Below, in pieces: positions 37,485-47,893 of a stretch of 64,000 nucleotides of DNA. The position numbers were made by a program, and so were the translations under genes. Positions within the stretch are counted from its first letter, which is position 1. Every line of letters begins with the position of its first letter. This stretch comes from Colius striatus (Eukaryota; Chordata; Aves; Coliiformes; Coliidae). The stretch spans positions 32,715,031 to 32,779,030 of the forward strand of contig NC_084790.1 in assembly GCF_028858725.1 (NCBI RefSeq), in the 5' to 3' direction. The notes beneath the pieces were generated by a model that was not told the origin of the DNA, made no database searches, and saw only the letters and a list, made by a program, of their open reading frames with translations.

Positions 37485-37502
37485 ATCCGAGTCACGGCAC
37501 CA
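37485..37502 (-). promoter_or_regulatory. tRNA-His primer-binding site of nested provirus
   Basis: Minus strand reads TGGTGCCGTGACTCGGAT, an 18-base match to the complement of the tRNA-His 3' end as I know it, six bases inside the LTR edge. This is the defining primer of the ERV-H style group. Confidence 0.85.
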
Positions 37503-37508
37503 AGAAAT

Positions 37509-37990
37509 TGTCATAAATTGAGACCACAACGGATCATAATCCAATTATAATTTTATTAATTGTAGCAAGTAGAATATGAGCAAAGACAGCGCTGGACGAC
37601 AGGGGAGTCTGCGCTCCGCCAACTGCCGTGCTGATCAGTTCAAACAGTCCCTTTTTTATACATTTTAGTCCATGGCCGTGAAGCACTGTAGGTACTCTGC
37701 ACATTCTTCAGTTGCTGTGAAGGGGGTCGGTTTCTGCCTTCCGGTGGTTGTTGAGTAAGGAGTCTTCCTCCTTTGTTCCTCAGAACATCCTGTAGTTATC
37801 TTTGAGCAGTATCTCTTCTGCTTGCATAGGTGGTATTGGTATGTAAAGGCAATTACGGTTATCTTATCTCACACAAGTGATGTCCGGCAGCTGTTCACAT
37901 AAGCAATTTTCCTGTCTTTTGTTGTCTAACCTTTACATTGAGCTTAACATAAATCTCAATAAACAATACCTTAGTTCATAGTTTCTTACA
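37509..37990 (-). repeat. 5' LTR of nested provirus
   Basis: Ends TG (37509) and CA (37989-37990) in inverted sense; read on the minus strand it begins TGTAAGAAACTATG and ends CAATTTATGACA. An AATAAA lies near 37549-37554 on the minus strand. Unlike the outer LTR in sequence. No partner copy in the window. Confidence 0.85.
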
Positions 37991-38442
37991 AGGTCCAGGT
38001 GACTTGAATATACTGCTTCGATGGTCTCTAAGCAATCATGCTGCACTGGTTCTCCTGAGTTTCTGCTAAGAAATGAAGCTGGACTGATAATGTTAGTGAC
38101 CACAATTTCCACATCATCCTGTTCCACTATAATGGCTTGATATTTTAGGAACCTTTGGGGAGAGAGAGCAAGTGTCCCCCTTTTCTCTTCTGAAACTGAC
38201 GATACTATGTGAGACACCAGCACTGTCGTCTTCCAGCCCAGAGTAAATTTCCGGGCTTCTTGAATGTTTATTACAATGGCTGCAACTGCCCCCAAACATT
38301 CAGGCCAACCTTTTGCTGTTGCATGCAGCTGTTTGGAAAAATAAGCAACTGCCCGACGATATGGGCCCAAATCCTGGGCTTTTGTGTGAGAAGAAAAAAA
38401 TGGTTTACTCACATCTGGGAGTCCTAAGGCTGGGGCAGACAT
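37991..38442 (-). pseudogene. RT connection domain of outer provirus, split by insertion
   Basis: Reads AVAYFSKQLHATAKGWPECL and up to LETIEAVYSSHLDL, then runs into the LTR of the nested element at 37990. The other half of the interrupted gene resumes at 32438. Confidence 0.8.
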
Positions 38443-39418
38443 CGGAGCCTTCTTTATCTGATCAAAGGTCCATGCAGCTTCTTTATTTCATTGTAGATTC
38501 ACCATCACATAAAGGGCGTCCAGGTTAGACAGGCATCCTTTGTTTTGGTCGAGATCAATATATCATCCACATACTGCAGGAGTTTTCCTTCTTCAGATGG
38601 GGCTTCCCATGGTTCGAGACCTTTGGCTAGCTGGTTGCCAAATATGGTGGGGCTATTTTTGAATCCTTGAGGCAGCACCGTCCAAGTAAGCTGATAAGCT
38701 GAGTTTTACTAAGCTGAGTTTTACGTACACTTTTAGGACTTTCCCATTCAAATGCAAATACTTTCTGGCTGGCTTCATGGAGAGGGAGGCAAAAGAAGGC
38801 ATCCTTTAAATCTAAAACAGTAAACCAAGTTAAGTCAGGTGTTAGCACAGTTAACAGGGTGTAAAAATTTGCTACCACGGGGTAGAGGTCCTCAGTTATT
38901 CTATTGACTGTCCGCAAACCTTGGACTATCTGGTAAGACCCATGCAGCTTGCAGACTGGTAATATGGGAGTGTTAAAGCTGGACTCACACTCTCTTAAAA
39001 GTCCTAACTGTAAGAATTTTTCTATTATTGGTTTAATCCCCTCCCTGTCCTCCCTCCTCAAGGGATACTGTTTAGTCCTTACTGACTGTTGTCCTTTAAG
39101 TTTTACCTCCACTGGTAGGGCATTCTTTGCCCTTCCGGGTACATCTGTGGCCCATACTCCTGGATATACTTGGTTCATGATGTTTTCGTTAATGTTTCCT
39201 TCTGTATCGATATTAGTTAGTAACAAGCTCATAATTTGTATATAATTTTGATCATTCACCTCCAAGCTAATGTGACCGTTTTCAAATTTAATCGTGGCTT
39301 GCAACTGCTCCAGCAAATCTCCAAAGAGCTTTTGGGGCATTGGGCATATACAAAAACCTGTGAATTTTACTTGCTTTCCCAATTTGTACTTTAAGGACTC
39401 AAAAGTATGACTTTTCAC
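38443..39418 (-). pseudogene. Reverse transcriptase of outer provirus, frameshifted
   Basis: Open to 38627, with KQYPLRREDREGI, NTPILPV and motif A VLDLKDAFFCLPL. A short tandem duplication near 38688-38714 (TTTTACTAAGCTGAG repeated) lies before the frame is lost. The YVDD motif is present near 38555-38570 in another frame. The 5' limit codon is GTG and is not a true start; pol would be made by readthrough from gag. Confidence 0.8.
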
Positions 39419-39419
39419 A

Positions 39420-39600
39420 TTGACCAGTGGCTCTCATCACCATAACATAATCATTACTTTGTGGTAACAGTTCTTGATTTAAGACCGAAAATGTCGCCCC
39501 TGTATCTATTAGAAATTCTACTTGTTTTTCATTTTTCCCCAGCTTTAGTGTAACCAGTGGATTTGCTAGGGTAGACTCCCCAGGTCCCCGTCAATCGTCC
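39420..39600 (-). pseudogene. Protease remnant of outer provirus
   Basis: Minus-strand translation around 39480-39530 gives the aspartic protease active site LIDTGAT in a frame not joined to the flanking ORFs. Confidence 0.6.
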
Positions 39601-39627
39601 TCCTTTAAGTGGGCTATTGCAGGTGGG

Positions 39628-39879
39628 CTATCGCAGGTCTCCCTCTTCGTCCATCGTAGCTCCCCTTGAACCCCTTAGGGCATTGTTTTTTCCAGTGTCC
39701 CTTTTTTTACAGTACGCACACTGATACCTATCCAGTCTCAGTGGCTCTCTTCTTTGTGGTCTCTGTTCCAGAGCTGCCACAGTTGCTATTATTCTTTGTT
39801 CCATTCTCCTGTCCTTGTCACTTTCCCTATTCCCAAAGACCTTCCATGCTTCTTCGATTAACCTTTCCATATCCCGCAC
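39628..39879 (-). pseudogene. gag nucleocapsid remnant of outer provirus
   Basis: Basic stretch with the first half of a CCHC knuckle (CAYCKK). A frameshift in the run of A after it destroys the remaining His and Cys positions in this frame. Follows capsid with a further frame break near 39910. Confidence 0.65.
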
Positions 39880-39919
39880 GTCTGCCCCTCTTAATTTTTG
39901 CAGTTTTCTTTAGATATCA

Positions 39920-41035
39920 TCACATGACTGCCCTATGAACAAGGATATTAGCTGTTGCTGGCCTACTTCGGCCGACAGTTCCAGGAGTATATTTACGCAT
40001 AGCAAGTCTTATTCTATCTAGAAATTCTGAAGGGGTTTCAGAAGGGCCTTGTCTTGTGGCATATGACATTGACCAATTTTCCAACCCATACTTTATCCAC
40101 TGTTGATATTGTTGTAACTGCTGATAATTGTCACGATCATTTGGATCCCACCCTGGGTCTGTCAAAGGTATACACTGATCAACTGTCCATCCCACTAATG
40201 TCCCTTCCGTAATTTGGGCCTGTACTTGTGTTTTCAATACCAACAGCCTTTCTGTTTTGCTTAGTGCATCCAACATAGCATCTATGTCTCCCCAGTCTGG
40301 ATCTAAAGTTTTAAGAATCATATCAAACCTTTTAGCAATGCCTATAGGGTCCTCTCGGTAATCTCTTACTGTTTCCTTCCAGGAATCTAAGTCATTAGTG
40401 GTAAAGGGAACCTTTATTTTTGAGGGCCCCATTGGGCTCATTGCCTGTCTCAGCGGGGCTTGAATTATTGGACCCACTTTACTCCGAGTCCTTGACGTAA
40501 TGGGGCTGAAACCAGGGCCCTGTGGCTCATTTTTCACTGTTCCTTTGTCTGGTATCGGTGGTGTTTCCATATTTATAGCCCTATCAGGACCTACAGAAGG
40601 GCCAGGACCCATCCCAGGGCCAGATAACGTTCCTCTGTCATTCATATTTATACTCATTGTTGGGAGAGGTCCCTGACTGCCAGTAGGCATGCCCATATTC
40701 ACTGTCCCCTGAGGACCCATATATTCCATTCTCATTTTCTCTTTTATTACTTCTGCCCCCCTTTCATTAGGAGGGGGCATGGAGGGAGGTATATAGCCTT
40801 CTAGGCTTTCTAAATCATTTGCCTGATACACCTTATCTCTACTGGTGCAGCGCTGTCCGACACTGCAGGATGAACAGCACCTTTTTAGTTTTCCCTTGTT
40901 TTCTCGTTCTAGGGCCAGTATCAGGGGATCTTGGGGAGGAGTTAGCTCACAAGCCTGCTGCCATTCTGGGTGATTTCTCAGAGCGAAAAATATGTCCACA
41001 TAAGAAGCCTCATCCCATTTTCTTTCCCTCCCCAT
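39920..41035 (-). CDS. gag (matrix end to capsid) of outer provirus
   Basis: 371-codon open frame. Matrix wording at the start ([20 protein letters not shown]), a Pro/Gly-rich p12-like middle, then capsid with [14 protein letters not shown] and the major homology region around [19 protein letters not shown]. Stops before nucleocapsid, which lies in other frames. Structural protein of a fossil virus; no sign of host use. Confidence 0.8.
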   Translation of the reverse strand: MGRERKWDEASYVDIFFALRNHPEWQQACELTPPQDPLILALERENKGKLKRCCSSCSVGQRCTSRDKVYQANDLESLEGYIPPSMPPPNERGAEVIKEKMRMEYMGPQGTVNMGMPTGSQGPLPTMSINMNDRGTLSGPGMGPGPSVGPDRAINMETPPIPDKGTVKNEPQGPGFSPITSRTRSKVGPIIQAPLRQAMSPMGPSKIKVPFTTNDLDSWKETVRDYREDPIGIAKRFDMILKTLDPDWGDIDAMLDALSKTERLLVLKTQVQAQITEGTLVGWTVDQCIPLTDPGWDPNDRDNYQQLQQYQQWIKYGLENWSMSYATRQGPSETPSEFLDRIRLAMRKYTPGTVGRSRPATANILVHRAVM

Positions 41036-41039
41036 CGTC

Positions 41040-41185
41040 TAATTTATAGAGTGGCCACCATTGGTTGCAGTATTTTATAAGTGTTTTTTACTTTCTGTAC
41101 CCCTAGTCCCCACAAGATCTTTCCAATGTGCCAATATGCATCCTAATGGACTTTTCTCGGCTCTCACACTCGGAGAGTTTCCCAT
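41040..41185 (-). pseudogene. gag matrix N-terminus of outer provirus, broken
   Basis: An ATG at 41183-41185 starts MGNSPSV, a myristoylation-type start, followed by GCILAHWKDL, a match to the gammaretroviral matrix style (the HWKD block). The frame hits a stop near 41083 and the next coding stretch is in another frame, so matrix is disrupted. Confidence 0.65.
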
Positions 41186-41200
41186 TATTTTCCTATATTC

Positions 41201-41578
41201 TCAAATTACTCTTTGTAACTCTTTCTCCGAAATGTTTCTCAAAATAGGTAATCCCAACGCCCAACCACAAAACACGGTTGTAATCTCAGCTATATGTTCT
41301 TCACACTCTGGACACCAGCACCAATGCTTATCGTAGTCACCACCCCTTCCAACACTATTACAGTTATATATTCTAGCAAAAGTACGCTTCAGTTTTACCC
41401 ACCCAGCATGTTCCAAAAGGGGCATTTCAAACAGGGAATTTCTAATGGGGGCAGTGGATGGAGTTCTTGCTTCTCCGCTGTATAATTTACACACAAAAGT
41501 TAAGTATATTCCCTGATATTTATAGACTCCGGATCCTCCCGTTTGGGGCAGGATCCTCTCCCCACCCCCCGAGGGCAC
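41201..41578 (-). pseudogene. Pre-gag open frame of outer provirus, Cys-rich
   Basis: An open frame just upstream of the gag start with a CWCPEC cluster and the block GLPILRNISEKELQ. The codon at its 5' limit is GTG; the first ATG is near 41425. A further coding-looking stretch lies upstream in another frame (about 41579-41650). It could be a leader product such as a glyco-gag-like extension or a degraded gene. I do not recognise it. Confidence 0.4.
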
Positions 41579-41599
41579 TATAAAGTTTTCATTAATGCA

Positions 41600-42029
41600 T
41601 TAACACCAAGGAGCTGAAACCACCGGCAAACTCGTTCACGTTCCTTATCTTCTACCTTGATAGTGTAAAACAGTACTTTTAAAATATTTCTTGGCTCCCT
41701 TAGTTCACATAAAACATATGTAGACAAGTTAACAAACACTACAATTACTTGACACGCTTCGTCCGTCTCCGGCCGGTCTCCTCGCGGAGATACGGAACCG
41801 CGGATAAGGACTCCACACTCGCTTCGCAGTCAGACTGCGTCTCATTCATTTAACACTCAATACACACACACATCACAACTTTACAATATCCGTTTATCTT
41901 AAATACAAATAAGCCCGGGTACTTCCAACGCCACAATACTATTATTATTATTACACCAGTTGTTATCCCTTCCGCAGCTGCAAACTAAAACCAAGATGTC
42001 ATGCGAATTCGCCCTGTAACCATATGAAT
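41600..42029 (-). other. Outer provirus leader, 3' half
   Basis: Non-coding apart from a short coding-looking stretch near 41579-41650. Contains CCACACTCGCTT (41815-41826), also present in the nested provirus leader near 37200-37211, suggesting the two families share leader ancestry. Confidence 0.45.
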
Positions 42030-42226
42030 CTCGACTGGGGCCTCTGAGTTACGAAAACTAAGTAACCCCCCCCCAATGTCGGCTGGGGCCTCTGAGTTAC
42101 GAATACCAAGTAACCCCCCCCCAATGTTGGCTGGGGCCTCTGAGTTACAAATACCAAGTAACTCCCCTCCAATGTCGGCTGGGGCCTCTGAGTTACGAAA
42201 AACCAGGTAACCCCCCCCCAATGCCG
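42030..42226 (-). repeat. Four 48-base tandem repeats in outer provirus leader
   Basis: Four copies of a unit containing GGGGCCTCTGAGTTACGAA and a C-run on the plus strand, at about 42030, 42079, 42127 and 42175. On the viral sense strand each has a run of up to nine G. The unit is 16 codons, so open frames run through all copies (41985-42437 and 41999-42328), but I see no sign these are real proteins. Confidence 0.9.
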
Positions 42227-42466
42227 AGATTCTTCCCAACTTACGCGTACATGGGGACTCTGTCGTGCGCCAGACGTCTCTGCGCGACTTACCGATCGCC
42301 CCGACCGCGGTCCCTTTCCCTCTGTCACATACCTTGTCCGCAGGATAGATGGTCGTTGTCTGCTCCCGCAGTGAGCGGCTGGGAGCGGAGTTCCTCCGAA
42401 GAAAAAGACTCGGGCCGCGGCTAGGATGATCAGTCACTCAGTCACTCCTGCAGCCGAGCAGAGCGC

Positions 42467-42484
42467 GTCCCATCTGGGGTGCCA
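42467..42484 (-). promoter_or_regulatory. Primer-binding site of outer provirus
   Basis: Minus strand reads TGGCACCCCAGATGGGAC three bases after the 5' LTR, as expected for a site complementary to a tRNA 3' CCA end. I could not assign the tRNA; it is not the His site used by the inner element. Confidence 0.6.
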
Positions 42485-42487
42485 AAA

Positions 42488-43009
42488 TGACTTGCGGAAT
42501 CAAACTCTATAACTCAAAGAGTTATAAAGAAGGTATGTTTATTCGGCGCCGGGCGCACGGGGGATCGCTCCACCACAAACGTGCGCACCCGACTCGGCAA
42601 CTTGCTTGACTTATATTTGTTATAAAGTTACAAAATCATATGATGAGATTATCCGCCTAGACAAAGACACAACCTGTCCCGATTTCGCATGTAAATTAGG
42701 TCTTTTCTTCCTTTCATTTGCGTGTTGTCTCCTGGTGATGGCCGGTGATGGTCTTTGGGGCCTTGGGAGATGAAGGCTGATAAGTTCTGAGGCTTTCTCA
42801 CCCCAGATCTTCACATATCGCTTGGCCCCTCGCAGAACCAGTTTCTGCCCTCAAGGAAGTTGGAGGACCCCGGAGGTATTGTGTGAGGAGATAAGCGTGA
42901 CCTTTTACAGCTTGTGTGAATTTTGTCCTGTCTGAAAAATAAGCTTTATACTACTGTGATAAGTTAGTATAAGGTTTATTAGCACATGTTAGTATAAAAC
43001 TCTACATCA
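42488..43009 (-). repeat. 5' LTR of outer provirus
   Basis: 522 bases, TG...CA on the plus strand as inverted ends (TGACTTGCGG at 42488, CTACATCA at 43002-43009). Read on the minus strand it has a TATA-like AAATATAAG near 42610 and AATAAA near 42537-42542. It pairs with 30988-31510, with about ten substitutions and one single-base indel between them by eye. Confidence 0.95.
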
Positions 43010-46000
43010 CTGGTTACGATTCATTATAAAGATACTGATCAATTTCTCTCATGACATGGACACAATGGACCCTGCAGCACTTTGAGAAGAGGCCATCAGG
43101 ACACAGATGACCAAAACAATTCATACATGGCACAGGTCAATCTTGGGTGGTATTTGAAAGGGGTCTGGTAAAGTCTGCAGGGAGTGAGCCACAGGCCAGA
43201 CAGCATGGGCACATTCTTACTGAGCTGTGTTCCAGCTCTATTCTGGAATTGATTTGCAAACTTCTAATACAACATAGTACCTTTTTGTGTGAAGGATATA
43301 AATGAAAGGCAGTGGAAATGTACACATCTGACTGAAGTCACACAAAATACTTTTCTGCTTAAAGTTTCCTGCCAAGAATACTAATCCTAAACCTGAGTGA
43401 ACTGGTGTAACTAATTGTGGGAGCTGGGCATTACTGCAGTTGATTCCATCCAGTTAAATGTACCATGTTTGCACAAATGGAGAGCACTGCAGGATGGATG
43501 ACAGTTTTACAGCTGTATATGGGGTGTCCGGCTACACTTCTTCACGAGGAAGAGGAGTCAGGTGAGTGTATGTTTTATGGATGCCAGTCAAGTGATCACT
43601 GAGGAGATGGTATCTGTGAGAAATATTGATGTTGCTTTTGCAGAATTAGAAAGAAATTAGGAGAAGGAATTTTGACTGCTGTCTGCCTCTGTGTAATGTA
43701 GATCAGTGGACTGACCATGACTGTTATCTGTTTGTTTGTAATGTTAACTAGAGTTTTAAGTCTCAGGTCTATGGGGAATGGGTGATAATATACAAAAACC
43801 AGACATCCCCTGGGGGGATCGTAGGTGCCCCTACAACTTGAGAAGTTGTAAATCTTGGAGTACCTAATCAATGAGGAAACGAGGGAGGGACTGGGATAGG
43901 GAATAAAAAGCCAAATGTTGTACCTGTCAGGTGTGCCTACTAGCTAGGACACCCGCTCTTGCAAGAACGCTTAATAAAAGTGCTTCACTGCAGAGTCTGA
44001 CCTGAGTCTTTCACGAGAAAGCTTGTTTTGTTTCTTGCAGTGCCGTGGGGTACTGCTAGTCTAGTCCCTTTGACCCCTACTAGACACCTATTAGCCCATC
44101 CTGGTATTCAATGCCTGTAATTTTCCCAGCCCAAATTTCCACTCCATAGCTTCACACTCAGTGTTCCTCAAGTGTGTGGTTTTGTCAACATACTGCAAAG
44201 GCAAGATAGGAAAGCCTTTCTCTCAACCTTCCTCCCCCTTTCACCATTGCTCTGCTTCTGCATCCATCTTCCTAATCCTATTGTAGCTTTCTACCAATAC
44301 CCTTAACCGTACCCTCCGATGAGTTCCAGGGCCTCCAACTCAGCACCCTCATGCACGTACCTTATTTTTTTTCGAGTGTACTGTTTATATTGCTAGCCAA
44401 TACCTAGCTTTACTTTTGGCTGGCTGTTGCAGTTAGTGACTCTTGTGTACTTCAAAGCTTGAATTCTCATTTTGGTGAGGATTTTGGAAGCCTAGGCAGA
44501 TTGCTTTTCCCAAGATCAAGAGAAGGACAATAGAAAAGGAAGAAATCCCAGGAAAAAGTTGTTCGTGTAACATATCTAGGATTCTGTGAGACTTAAGTTC
44601 ATACAGTTAAGATGGAGGTTTACTGTAATAATTGCTACTCTAGAAATCATGTGGAGGAATGAAGGTGAGAAAGAGAAGGTGGGATAAATTCCAAGTCTGT
44701 TCATAAGCTGTTAACAAGAAGCTTGCAAAACTGCTAGTGTTGATGGATCCACAATCACGAAAAGACTTATCTACACAGGAATGCAGATAAGCAGCCACTT
44801 CTCTATTATGCAGCGCTGGGAATAGCTCCTCCATATGTGCTTCGTTGTTAGTTACCATTTTCAGGGTTTTTATACAGCTCAAACAAAAGAATCACATTTG
44901 CCAACACAAGCATGCGTAAAATGTCCATCTATCAATTTAGCCCTTCACCTTGATTAGTTCCCAACAAACACAAACTTTCCAAAATCACAGTGACTGGTCA
45001 AAAAAAGATATCAGTCCCTTTGTTTTAGTAACAACTAAGGTAACAGCCAAGGTAACCTAACAAATACATTTACCAGGGTCTTGTAGCTAAGGTAACAGGT
45101 CCCCATCAGGTGTGGTATGTAACTCTTGCAGTTTGATCCTTATGTGATTCAAATCAATACTTACTTAATCAATAGGTGTTTGAGTTATTTGCAAGATTGA
45201 ACTATTACTAGGTGATTAACAAGTGCTTAACAAGTGCTTCACTACTTATTGTGATGATAAGTTGATAACTAAAATAATTGTGTATCTGCAACACTTGAAC
45301 TCAAAAAAACCAGAGTGCCCTAGAACATGGAGGTTTTAACACAATGTTGCCTAATGTTGCAATATCCTTGTTTTTGAGAGTTCTGCAGATCATCAGAGTA
45401 GATCAATTGTCCTAAGAGCAGCTACTGGCAAGTAAATTTTATGAATATTATTGAAAATTAGGTGAACAAGATGTAATTATTGAAGACTTAAAGAAATCTG
45501 ATGCAAGACTCTGAGAGGTTTTAAAATAGAAACTTTTGGTCCTGTTAGAAGGCTTAAATTTAGATATAGACTGATTAATACAGTAAGGCTGAACACCAAA
45601 GAACATACTCTGTTATTATTATTTATTTGCTAACAGTATATATTTTATTTGCCACAGGTTTTTCAGCAAGCTCAGTTTTAAGTCTATCTTCTCTGAAAAG
45701 AAACAGAAATCATGTCAGAAAATCACATACCACTGATTGTACATACAAAATGAAACTGAGAGCTTTTATTACTGCAGTACTGTAAGACTCAGCCTCAGCT
45801 GAGTTTTAATTGCAATGGAGTTAGTATTTAGTGAAGTAATTAGAGCATTTGGAAAATAACTTTCTCATTCATCACCTAAAATTATCTACTTATTTTGGTT
45901 TGCAGTAATCCTAGCATCGATAAGAGGATACTTGTAGTGTATAAACCAATTAAAAGTTTCTTTATCTCTCCTTTTCATCACAGAAGAGCAAAGAGAACTT

Positions 46001-46553
46001 CAAAGCTCTGATTTTTTGAGCATATCAAATTGTCATTTTAAGCTTAATTTAATCTTAAATTAGAAGTTTCTGAAATACTGAAGAATATACTCTGTGAAAC
46101 TATCTATGCCTACCAGTATCATACTTAAGTGCTATGTCTTGTGAATCTTGAAACTGTGAATTGTAGTTGATAACTGAGCAACATGCGCAACATGCACTGA
46201 GCATCTGTAACAAAACAGGCAGAAATCTACAGCCTTTCACTTCTTTTGGCTGGATCCAGCTGCTCCATCTCTTTTTGGTACTGTTTGCAAAGGAGTTGTT
46301 CGTGGGAGAGATGGCTTCTTTTTTTAAAAAAATAACTATTATTTGATAATATTCTTCCCATAATTGAATCTGCCATCAGAGGTAGATGGAATTTCTCCAA
46401 CAGAATAGGGAGAAGATCAGTTTTAAAAGGCCTGAAATAGAAAATTGTACCTCGCTGAAGTGTGTCTATTAAATCTAGAAGGTTAAAGTCTAATCCTTTC
46501 TTTTGCCTAGCATGAAAGTGATTTTCCTGGCTGGAAAATTTCCCTTACCTTAT
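43010..46553. other. Intergenic region after provirus
   Basis: Holds a probable LTR at 43615-44039. The rest (43010-43614, 44040-46553) has no gene or repeat that I recognise. Confidence 0.5.
43615..44039 (+). mobile_element. Probable ERV LTR, sense
   Basis: Starts TGTGAGAAATATTG, has GGGAATAAAAAGCC (TATA-like), AATAAA at 43973-43978, and ends TTTCTTGCA, the layout of a short LTR with R and U5. The ends are inferred; no clear target duplication seen, and some internal sequence may follow. Confidence 0.6.
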
Positions 46554-46558
46554 CAAGA

Positions 46559-47888
46559 TGTTGTGGTTTGGCCCAGCTAGCACAGCAGCACCACGACAGT
46601 CTCTTGCTCAGTGCCCCCATTCACCCCCACCCTCGTTAGGATGGCAGAGGCCCCAGCAAAATGGGAGTAAAAAGATAAGCAAGGTTGCTGTGGATTATGA
46701 CAAGGGCAGGGAGGGCTCACTGCCAATTACAGTTCTGGGCAAAATAGACTCCAGTACTCGACTTAGAGAGGAAAGTAAGAAAGTTTCTACAAGAAACAGA
46801 ATAGAATAAAAGCAAAAAGGGAGTAGGATGATGAGAAAATTACAACCAGCACTTTAAGATCTCCCTCCCCCATCCCTCCTTTCTTCCCAGGCCCAGCTCA
46901 CTGCTCCTGATACCTCTACCTCCTCCCCCCTCAACAGCTCAGGGGAGCAGGGAATGGGGGATGTGGTCAGTCTCTTGCAGATGGGTTCTGCCGCTTCTGT
47001 CTTCTCAGATGAGGATGACTCCTGGCATTCTTCCCCTGCTCCAACACGGGGTTCCTCCCCTGGGACACAGTCCTTAACGAACTTCTCTGGTGTGGGTTGT
47101 TCCCAACAGCTGCAGCTTCTGCCGATAGAGAGTCCCTCACATGGGACGCAGTCCTTGGTGAATATCCCTGGCGTGGGTTCTTTGCCACGGTTGCAGCTTC
47201 TGCAGTTATAGGGTTCCTCTCTAGGGTCAAGGCCTCTTCTGGGCATAAGTTTAATGAGCTGCTTTGTCATGGGTTCCTCCCCACAGTTACAGCTGTGGAT
47301 ATTGGGTCCCTTCCTCGGGACACGGCCTGCTCCGGCCATAGTTTTAAAGAAGAAACTCACTGCCCTTGTCTCAGGGTCTGTAGTGAAGTGGTTGGGTCCC
47401 CCCACAGGCCTTTAATGAAGTGAATCGCTGCCCCTAGTCTGGGGCCAGCTTTAGCAAAATGAGTCTCTGCCCCTGACACGGGCTTATTATCAAAATGAGT
47501 CTCGACCACTGATGTCTTTAAAGAAATGAAAATAAATCTCAGCTTCACCAGCTCTCTCCATAGAATGCAGGGGAGTCTCTGCTCCAGCACACCTCCTCCT
47601 CTCTTTCATCACTGACCTTGGAGTCCGCATGGTTGTTTCTCTCACTGTTCCTACTCCTTGCACCACCACCAGCCAGAAGAATAAGGGGCAGAAGAAGGAA
47701 AGAAGATGGAGGAAGAATCCTCCCCTTCTGGCTTCTTCTTAAAAAGTGATCGTGGAGGCGTCTAATTGGCTCAGCCCCAGAAGTGGGTCTGGCTCAGAGC
47801 TGGGGAGAGTTGTGAGCAACTTCTTACAGGAGCCATCTTTACAGCCCCTTCCCCCTTACCAGAAAAGGCTGTCATGTCAACCATGACA
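46559..47888 (-). mobile_element. Solo ERVL-type LTR with perfect target duplication
   Basis: 1330 bases. On the minus strand it starts TGTCATGGTTGACATGACAG and ends GGCCAAACCACAACA. CAAGA flanks both ends (46554-46558 and 47889-47893), so borders are exact. The interior has repeated GGGTTCCTCCC/GGGACACAG units. Open frames inside (46854-47405 among others) are repeat-derived, not genes. Confidence 0.88.
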
Positions 47889-47893
47889 CAAGA

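Larger units (their letters stand above)
32439..37990 (-). mobile_element. Nested second provirus, tRNA-His type, 3' truncated
   Basis: A separate gamma/ERV-H-like element inserted in the pol of the outer provirus in the same orientation. Order on the minus strand: LTR 37509-37990, His primer site, gag, protease, RT, integrase, start of env, then an abrupt return to outer pol. AGGTC is found on both sides (37991-37995 and 32434-32438), as a 5-base target duplication would be, though the low side lies in an 11-base tandem repeat. No second LTR copy is present, so the 3' LTR and most of env are deleted. RNase H is also missing. Not replication-competent. Confidence 0.85.
30988..43009 (-). mobile_element. 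Outer provirus (gamma/ERV1-like), defective, hosting a second ERV
   Basis: A complete LTR-to-LTR element on the minus strand: 5' LTR 42488-43009, primer site, repeat-rich leader, gag, protease, RT/connection, then RNase H and integrase start, a fragment of env, polypurine tract and 3' LTR 30988-31510. Its pol is interrupted by a second provirus at 32439-37990. Without that insertion the element is about 6.5 kb, short for a full gammaretrovirus because most of integrase and env is missing. Frames are broken in gag, protease and RT, so it is not able to replicate. Outer flanks share ACTGGT (30979-30984 and 43009-43014), a possible target duplication with slightly uncertain LTR edges. Gammaretrovirus-like affiliation comes from the gag wording ([16 protein letters not shown]), the single zinc knuckle and the RT style. 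Confidence 0.88.

Noticed and set aside
41985..42437. 150-codon frame with 16-residue repeats
   Set aside because: Produced by the 48-base tandem repeats of the provirus leader; a second frame over the same repeats is also open.
42467..42484. Possible tRNA gene near the outer 5' LTR
   Set aside because: Only the 18-base primer-site complement is present, with no cloverleaf; same for the His site at 37485-37502.
46854..47405. 183-codon minus-strand frame with Cys-rich repeats
   Set aside because: Lies wholly inside a solo LTR and follows its internal repeat units; no protein family signal.
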